Assembly: GCF_000090795.2 (NCBI RefSeq) | Contig: NW_003546255.1 | Location: forward strand, 317,772-381,771 | DNA length: 64,000 bases | DNA from: Amphimedon queenslandica | Taxonomy: Eukaryota; Porifera; Demospongiae; Haplosclerida; Niphatidae | Direction of reading: 5' to 3' | Shown: piece by piece, positions 59,001-64,000 of the stretch | Numbering within the stretch: the stretch's first letter is position 1 | Layout: each line of letters begins with the position of its first letter | Position numbers and translations under genes: made by a program | Notes under the pieces: model-generated | Seen by the model: the letters and a program-made list of their open reading frames with translations, nothing else | The model's database searches: none | Told to the model about the DNA's origin: nothing

Positions 59001-62000
59001 TACACATACATTGTATGTACATGTATATCATAGGGGTAGGAACAAACTAAAAGTTGGGGGGGCTAAGGTATTATTTTTACAATTGATCATTAATACATAG
59101 CATGTACTGAAATTAATATTGTCCAAAATATTGGCGTCTATGCTCATTAAATGTAACAAATTCCTTTGCAATGTCCTCGATGTGTAAATCGTCTGTAAAT
59201 TCTTTGTGTGTATGCAAAATAACTACATGATTAAGACGCTCTTGTGACATTGTGGAGCGCAAGTAGTTTTTAATCTCCTTAACGTCGAAAGTCTATGCTT
59301 AGCTGAAGCTGATGTTAACAGTGTTGTTAAATAAAGAAGTAGAAGCTTGTGTATTTCTGAAATAACTAATAAAAGTGTGTTCTTAGAAGTTAAGCTAGTG
59401 TATTAATTGTTTTATGAAACGAATCATCACACAATATGCACATATAAGGATTACCTAAACAAAAGTCTATAGTGTTGATAATAGTAATACATGTACATCA
59501 CTTAAAGTTGGAGGGCTAAGCCCCCCTTCAATGAAAGTTGGGGGGGCTTAAGCCCCTCCTGCCCCCCCTGTTCCTACCCCTATGATGTATATGCATGTAT
59601 TTCATGTTCATGTATGTACATTGCTAATGAGGGATTGTACTAAATGACCTGTGCAGATTCACTATATTATGTGTATGATGTAGTACATTTAATAATTATA
59701 TGTCATTTATGTTGCAAATATTATTTATTATAAATTATTATTGTTGTTGTTGTTGTTGTCGTTTTATATGTAGCTTTGTTATCGTGGCCGGAATGTGATG
59801 ATGGGGTATTATAAGAATGAAGAGAAGACGAAAGAGACTCTTGATCCTGATGGGTGGCTGCACTCTGGAGACCTGGCCGTTAAGGACAAGGTAATAACGT
59901 GATTATATTGTAATATAAAAATTTGTATTATTATTAAAAATATATATTTTGTTATTCTAAATTTTGTATGCAGGATGGTTTTATTGTGATCACAGGCAGA
60001 AAAAAAGGTACAAAAATTACTTCTTTTTTTTAATCAAAAAAAATTATATTTATTTTCTATTACAAGAGCTAATCATTACTAGTGGTGGAGAAAATGTTGC
60101 CCCAGTACCTGTTGAGGACGCTATTAAGAGTGAGCTCCCATTCATTAGCAATGCTATGCTTATCGGAGACCAGAGGAACTTCCTCACATGTCTGCTAACG
60201 CTCAAGGTACATCTACATGTGTAATGTTATGATAATTAGCGTATAAGTAGTTTTTTTGAGGGTTGCGAATTTTGCAGATTCCTACCTGATTTGCAAAAGT
60301 AAAATCCGCAAAAATCAATTTAATATGGTACCCGCATGGCACATGTGCTAGAACTTGCGAAATTAAAATCCACGAATTGGAATTTTAGTAGATTTTGCGA
60401 AAGATAATTCCCTTGAAAAAACCACTTATACAGTATTTTATAAGTGTATTAGCTAATTTTAGAACAACTCTCATCATTTTGTACAGCAAAATAAAAGCAT
60501 ATCTATGATTATTATTATTATATTATTATACCTGTAGTCCTTTACTATAAATCACATGTGTAATGTTATGATAGTTATCATAGTTGATTTTAGAAAAACA
60601 CTTATCATTTTGGAAAAGCATACACTTTTAGAGAGATAAAATACTCAAAAAATTAAGAAAATATTACTATTAGTATCACTTTTCTTTTCTCAAAGGTTGA
60701 CATTGACCCAGAAACAGCTGAGCCAACTGACAACCTCACAGCTGATGCTGCTCGGCTTATTGCTGCCAAAGGCTCTACTGCTACTAAAGTCTCACAGATC
60801 ATAGATAATCAAGACACTGCTGTGTTCACTGCCATACAAGAGGGCATTGATAGAGCTAATGCTAAAGCTGTCTCTAATGCTGCCACTGTGAGTTGCTATT
60901 GATTGTATCAAGAGTACATAATACTGATTTTATGCATCCATTTGATCTTATTTGTACTATTAAACATGGCTGAATTATTTTAAAAATAATTATTGAATGC
61001 ATATCCTTATCTTTTTAAACTAGGTTAAGAAGTGGACCTTGCTTGCTTCTGATTTCTCTGAGAGTGGCGGAGAACTTGGTAAGTTTATTGAAGCATCGTG
61101 TCAGTCAATCATCGTAAGACAAATTTTAGTATTTAAAAAACCTGCCATCTTTCTGAGCATTCTTACTTAAGGTGGATTCTCAATATGACGCATGTGCGTC
61201 CGTCACAACCAGAAGTGCTGTATAACCAATGGGAACATGTGTTAATGCGTCAGATTAGAAAACATTTCTATTCTGATGCATTGACGAATACTCCCATTGG
61301 TTTATACAGCACTTCCGGTCATGACGCTAGCGCATGAAAAGCAATGCATCATATTGAGAACCCACCTTTATGGCTTAATGGGATTTGGAGAAATAAAATA
61401 AACTTTGACCTACATGTATGTCACTAGTATACTATTTGTGTGTGTGTGTAGTATAGTCTCTTTACTCAGGAATAACAAGCAATTCAAGTGCCATAGAATA
61501 TGCTTCCTGTATACATGTACATGTACACACTTCTCAGAATAGCAGCCAACTATGTACATTTACCCTTTCTTCCCTTTGCAACTGGCTAATATATCCAGTA
61601 GACTTTAATATTTAATAAAGAATTAATTAATACATCAATAGTGATATTATAATATAACAGGAAATAGGGACGTGCAGTTACAAGTAGTAGAAGTATTTAC
61701 GGCTAATTAATGTTGTGCCTATAATTGTAGCATCTTCTAAATCTTGAATAATTAAGAGTTGATATAATCTTATGTATAAAGGCCACCATACATGGGGCAA
61801 CATTGTTGCTTGCAACTTTGTGGTTACTTTGATCTTGTTGTCTCAAGTTGACCACTGCTCAACTTGAGGCAACAAAGATCAAAGTAACCACAAAGTTTCA
61901 AGCAACAATGTTGCCCCGTGTATGGTGGCCTTTAAAAACATTCTTGATGATAAGTCTACTAAAGGGGCCAAACTATAGTCTATATTGAAGAGAGACTCAT

Positions 62001-62113
62001 TTATATTGTGTTCCTTGTTCTATTGTTGTTTAGGGCCGACCCAAAAGGTTAGACGATTTCACATTGTCAAGAAATACGCCGAAACCATTGAAGGACTCTA
62101 CGCTCCTCAGTAA
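52749..62113 (+). CDS. ACSBG: Bubblegum-type very-long-chain acyl-CoA synthetase with acidic repeat leader
   Basis: Activates long-chain fatty acids to acyl-CoA with ATP. Twenty-one exons (52749-52782, 53600-53929, 53993-54240, 54922-55010, 55137-55257, 55390-55470, 55558-55659, 55775-55822, 55937-56038, 56467-56535, 56629-56687, 57251-57373, 57901-57952, 58672-58789, 58840-58973, 59774-59890, 59974-60007, 60067-60206, 60696-60887, 61024-61078, 62034-62113) give 775 residues. The ANL-superfamily AMP-binding motif is [18 protein letters not shown]. Others are [50 protein letters not shown] and [19 protein letters not shown]. Residues about 1-120 are an acidic low-complexity leader (many EEPPKEEE and PKEEEQ units), absent from human ACSBG1/2. 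Introns host a MITE, a hAT element and a 177-bp array. Confidence 0.93.
57435..57840. mobile_element. MITE, 406 bp, with TSD CATGCAT
   Basis: In ACSBG intron 12. The ends are 34-base, nearly perfect inverted repeats beginning CAAGAGTGGATAATTATTTA and ending TAAATAATTATCCACTCTTG. A second inverted pair lies just inside (CTGTGATACCACAGCGC and GCGCTGTGGTATCACAG). The element is flanked by CATGCAT on both sides (57428-57434, 57841-57847). It has no transposase. Confidence 0.85.
58020..58645 (+). repeat. About 177-bp tandem repeat array A7 (forward, CCATGG subfamily)
   Basis: About 3.5 monomers in ACSBG intron 13. Successive TGATRCATATTGATG marks at 58217, 58393 and 58575 give spacings of 176 and 182 bases. 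Ends within 30 bases of the next exon's acceptor. Confidence 0.88.
59029..59584 (-). mobile_element. hAT transposon remnant with 8-bp TSD
   Basis: In ACSBG intron 15. Terminal inverted repeats CATAGGGGTAGGAACA and TGTTCCTACCCCTATG are flanked by an exact 8-base duplication ATGTATAT (59021-59028, 59585-59592), the size typical of hAT elements. On the minus strand about 59250-59110 encodes [12 protein letters not shown], then [20 protein letters not shown]. This resembles the C-terminal end of the hAT dimerisation region in zinc-finger-MYM-type transposases. Only this short piece of transposase remains, so the copy is defective. Confidence 0.85.
60241..60431. mobile_element. MITE-like inverted-repeat element
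   Basis: In ACSBG intron 18. The left end GTATAAGTAGTTTTTTTGAG and the right end about CTTGAAAAAACCACTTATAC are inverted repeats. GCGAA-rich arms resemble the element at 40016-40213. Confidence 0.7.
61170..61367. mobile_element. MITE with TTA target duplication, PIF/Harbinger-like
   Basis: In ACSBG intron 20. The left side opens AGGTGGATTCTCAATATGA and carries CAGAAGTGCTGTATAACCAA. The right side carries the complementary TTGGTTTATACAGCACTTCC and closes TCATATTGAGAACCCACCT. TTA flanks both ends, the 3-bp duplication typical of PIF/Harbinger. Length 198 bp, non-coding. Confidence 0.75.
61777..61934. mobile_element. Long near-perfect palindrome (MITE-like)
   Basis: In ACSBG intron 20. About 70 bases (TAAAGGCCACCATACATGGG and onward) are followed by their near-perfect reverse complement, ending CCCGTGTATGGTGGCCTTTA. 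The RNA would fold into a single long hairpin. Confidence 0.8.
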
Positions 62114-62746
62114 CAGTGCGTCTCTAAACACAACGCTAATTTGATATAAAATTATTTTGGTGCTTTTTGTTGTTAAATTGACTTTATTATGGTGATACAC
62201 AGACAGAATTGTGCTATTTTTCCTAAACTTTTTTGATAAAATATTCTATATTTTGCTCAAGTCCGTGCTATAATGCTAGCAGCCTCCATCAGAAATCTGA
62301 ATCATTATGAATTATACATTTATCATCATTATTATGAATAATAGTATATGTAGGACAGTGCTATTTCTACTATCAGTTATTGTTAAGAGTGTAAGAGGTT
62401 TTACTGTGAACTGATCATTAACTTGAAGTGTGATGCTGCAGTTAATTTCTTGCGTAAATGCTCATAAACTAGAAAGCATGATTATGCACTTGCCGTGTCA
62501 TTGATATTTATTATAACTTTTACCTGTCATGAGAGAGGCTCGCTGGAAAAAGCCACTTAGTCTTAAAACTTGTGATGAAGTATATTACCAGGAATAATGA
62601 ATATCCTCTGATGCCATTCCTCGATGAAGTATTATCGTATTCATTGCATGCATGAATATCATTAACTGTCTTTTCATGTGAAATTCAGTTTCAAAAGCTA
62701 TAAATAGAGAGAAAGAGAGAGCCTCTTTTACCAAGAGCTCATTGTG
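62114..62746. other. Intergenic, ACSBG 3' end to exonuclease gene
   Basis: About 630 bases, A/T-rich, presumably the ACSBG 3' UTR and the promoter of the next gene. No coding sequence, repeat family or RNA gene recognised. Confidence 0.5.
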
Positions 62747-63941
62747 ATGGCTTTACCAAGAGAATACTACAGTGTTGATGTAGAGTGTGTGGCAACTGGT
62801 AGGAGACACGATGATCGATCCGTTGCGTTTGTGGCACTGGTAGATCAGAATGAAAGATGTCTGTACAAGGAGAAAGTGAGAGTTGACAAGCCCATAATGT
62901 CCTACCTGACCCCACTGACTGGGCTGCGTAGAGGTGATCTTGATAATGGGAAGAGTTTGGATACTGTTATAAGGGACATCAAGAGGTTCCTAGGGCCTAA
63001 TGTTGTTCTTGTTGGTCAGGGAGTCAAGTCTGATATAGGCTGGCTTCATCTCCAGCAAGGAATTGATTTCAAGTCGTCTGTCGATCTTGGTGACTTCTTC
63101 AAAGTGTACAATCCTCGCTATAACAATTATTCGCATTTCTCCTTGCAACATGAAGCTAATGTCCTCCTTGGACCAGGTAAGCATTGACTATAATAGTATC
63201 TCTTTTGTAAGCAGTTACTTGCACCAAAGGACACAATGTATGTTTGTATAGGTTATACAATGAGGTGAGGTAGCTATGGCATTTATCATACTGAGGGCGG
63301 GAGTATAATAAGGCCATAGATACCGGCACAGAGTTGTATAACCAGCTCCTACCATATACTAAAATAAACAACTAGTTTACTTAGCAACACTTTGCAACAG
63401 CATGCCTATTTTAGTAGGAGGTTAATAAGTAATTTCCTGGTTACACTTATTAAGTTAACCTCCCGGGCCACTTATCAACCTCAGACTGTCCTGGAACTTA
63501 CTTATCAACCTCCTATTGCCCAGGAAATTAATTATTATACCTCCCAGTGGTAAATAAGTTATGTATGAACCTAAAATCAAGCAATCTGATTGGTCAATTG
63601 CAACTAGGCATTGTAGAAGTAGTGTTAATTTTTTGCACATCAAGCCTTATATGTGTGTACTGTGAAGTAAGCATTTTATACAATTATCATAATTATTCTT
63701 AACTAATGCAGGCACTATAGGCTCCCAGCATGATCCTGAACATGATGCACGCATCAGTATAAGATTGTTCAATAAATATTATGCAAATCCGGCTCTCAAG
63801 GCTCGAGATGAGAAGAGATTGATTGAAATACGTCCGGAGCCTTCTTGGGCGAAGCAGAACGATTATCGCTGGGAGGGAGTCTGCATGGCTGCCTACATGC
63901 CAAAGAAGTGCTTCTGTGGAGCTCCAACTTATGCTGACTGA
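62747..63941 (+). CDS. DEDDh RNA exonuclease (REXO4/ISG20-like)
   Basis: Two exons (62747-63176, 63712-63941), 219 residues. 3'-5' exonuclease fold of the DEDDh group. Exo I is YYSVDVECVATG (Asp and Glu catalytic), Exo II is the LVGQGVKSDIGWL region, and Exo III is HDPEHDARISIRLFNKYY with the catalytic His and Asp. The family includes REXO4, ISG20 and AEN; the closest member cannot be fixed by eye. There is no obvious nucleolar basic extension, so it is the bare catalytic domain plus a short C-terminal tail (AYMPKKCFCGAPTYAD). The start is ATG 62747. Confidence 0.85.
63400..63560. repeat. Inverted repeats in the exonuclease intron
   Basis: AGGAGGTTAATAAGTAATTTCCTGG near 63414 is echoed in reverse by CCAGGAAATTAATTATTATACCTCC near 63530. 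Several internal copies of CTTATCAACCTC are present. Possibly a decayed MITE. Confidence 0.5.
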
Positions 63942-63970
63942 ATTTTTATTTCTTGCTGCTATATTATGAC

Positions 63971-63976
63971 AATAAA
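63971..63976 (+). terminator. Polyadenylation signal of the exonuclease gene
   Basis: AATAAA about 30 bases after the stop codon, in an A/T-rich 3' end, suggesting a very short 3' UTR. Confidence 0.6.
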
Positions 63977-64000
63977 AAGAGTTTTATTATTTTTTAATGT

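Noticed and set aside
1-64000. tRNA, rRNA, CRISPR array, bacterial operon features
   Set aside because: No cloverleaf, rRNA core or regular spacer array seen; gene structure is clearly spliced and eukaryotic.

Overview
This is a eukaryotic, almost certainly animal, window, and the style is that of a compact demosponge genome (Amphimedon-like). About 16 multi-exon genes lie on both strands. Many introns are only about 45-70 bases, genes are often 50-250 bases apart, and the (ACATGT)n palindromic microsatellite is everywhere. The gene content includes a receptor tyrosine kinase, TRAF, TRIM and death-fold proteins, BBS7 and a DMTF1-type Myb factor. The species assignment is inference. Exon models were built by eye from splice signals, reading-frame continuity and remembered family sequences; no search was run.

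Layout. 1-1325 (-): 5' part of a phosphorylase kinase alpha/beta regulatory subunit. 1945-3591 (-): PH-domain protein flanked by acidic repeats. 6123-14554 (+): BBS7. 14996-17605 (+): protein joining a catalytically dead caspase-like domain, an apolipoprotein-L-like pore domain and a ZU5-like domain. 17778-18038 (-): small STMP1-like mitochondrial membrane protein. 18094-19455 (+): single-exon TRAF. 19553-20728 (-): ASCC1. 20841-27736 (+): ATP7-type copper ATPase. 28035-30326 (+): SLC10A7. 30483-34639 (-): receptor tyrosine kinase with SRCR and Frizzled-like ectodomain. 34871-36029 (+): mitochondrial uS15. 36089-39087 (-): FN3-containing single-pass membrane protein. 39241-41481 (+): DMTF1-like Myb protein. 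41589-45320 (+): tandem nucleotidyltransferase-fold protein. 45494-46926 (+): TRIM protein with filamin-like end. 46927-50821: repeat-rich stretch with duplicated conserved blocks and perhaps a spliced minus-strand transcript. 50822-52534 (+): TIR/SEFIR-Death protein. 52749-62113 (+): bubblegum-type acyl-CoA synthetase with an acidic repeat leader. 62747-63941 (+): DEDDh RNA exonuclease.

Housekeeping genes (BBS7, ATP7, ASCC1, MRPS15, SLC10A7, PHK, ACSBG) are interleaved with likely innate-immune or cell-death genes (pseudocaspase-ApoL-ZU5, TRAF, SRCR/FZ kinase, TRIM, SEFIR-Death). The most novel item is the pseudocaspase-ApoL-ZU5 protein, followed by the SEFIR-Death adaptor, the SRCR-FZ kinase and the tandem nucleotidyltransferase.

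Introns carry a rich repeat load. A tandem repeat of about 177 bp occurs in seven introns, in both orientations and two subfamilies. There are several MITEs, and one hAT element with an 8-bp target duplication and a transposase relic. Three introns are best explained by GC-AG splicing.
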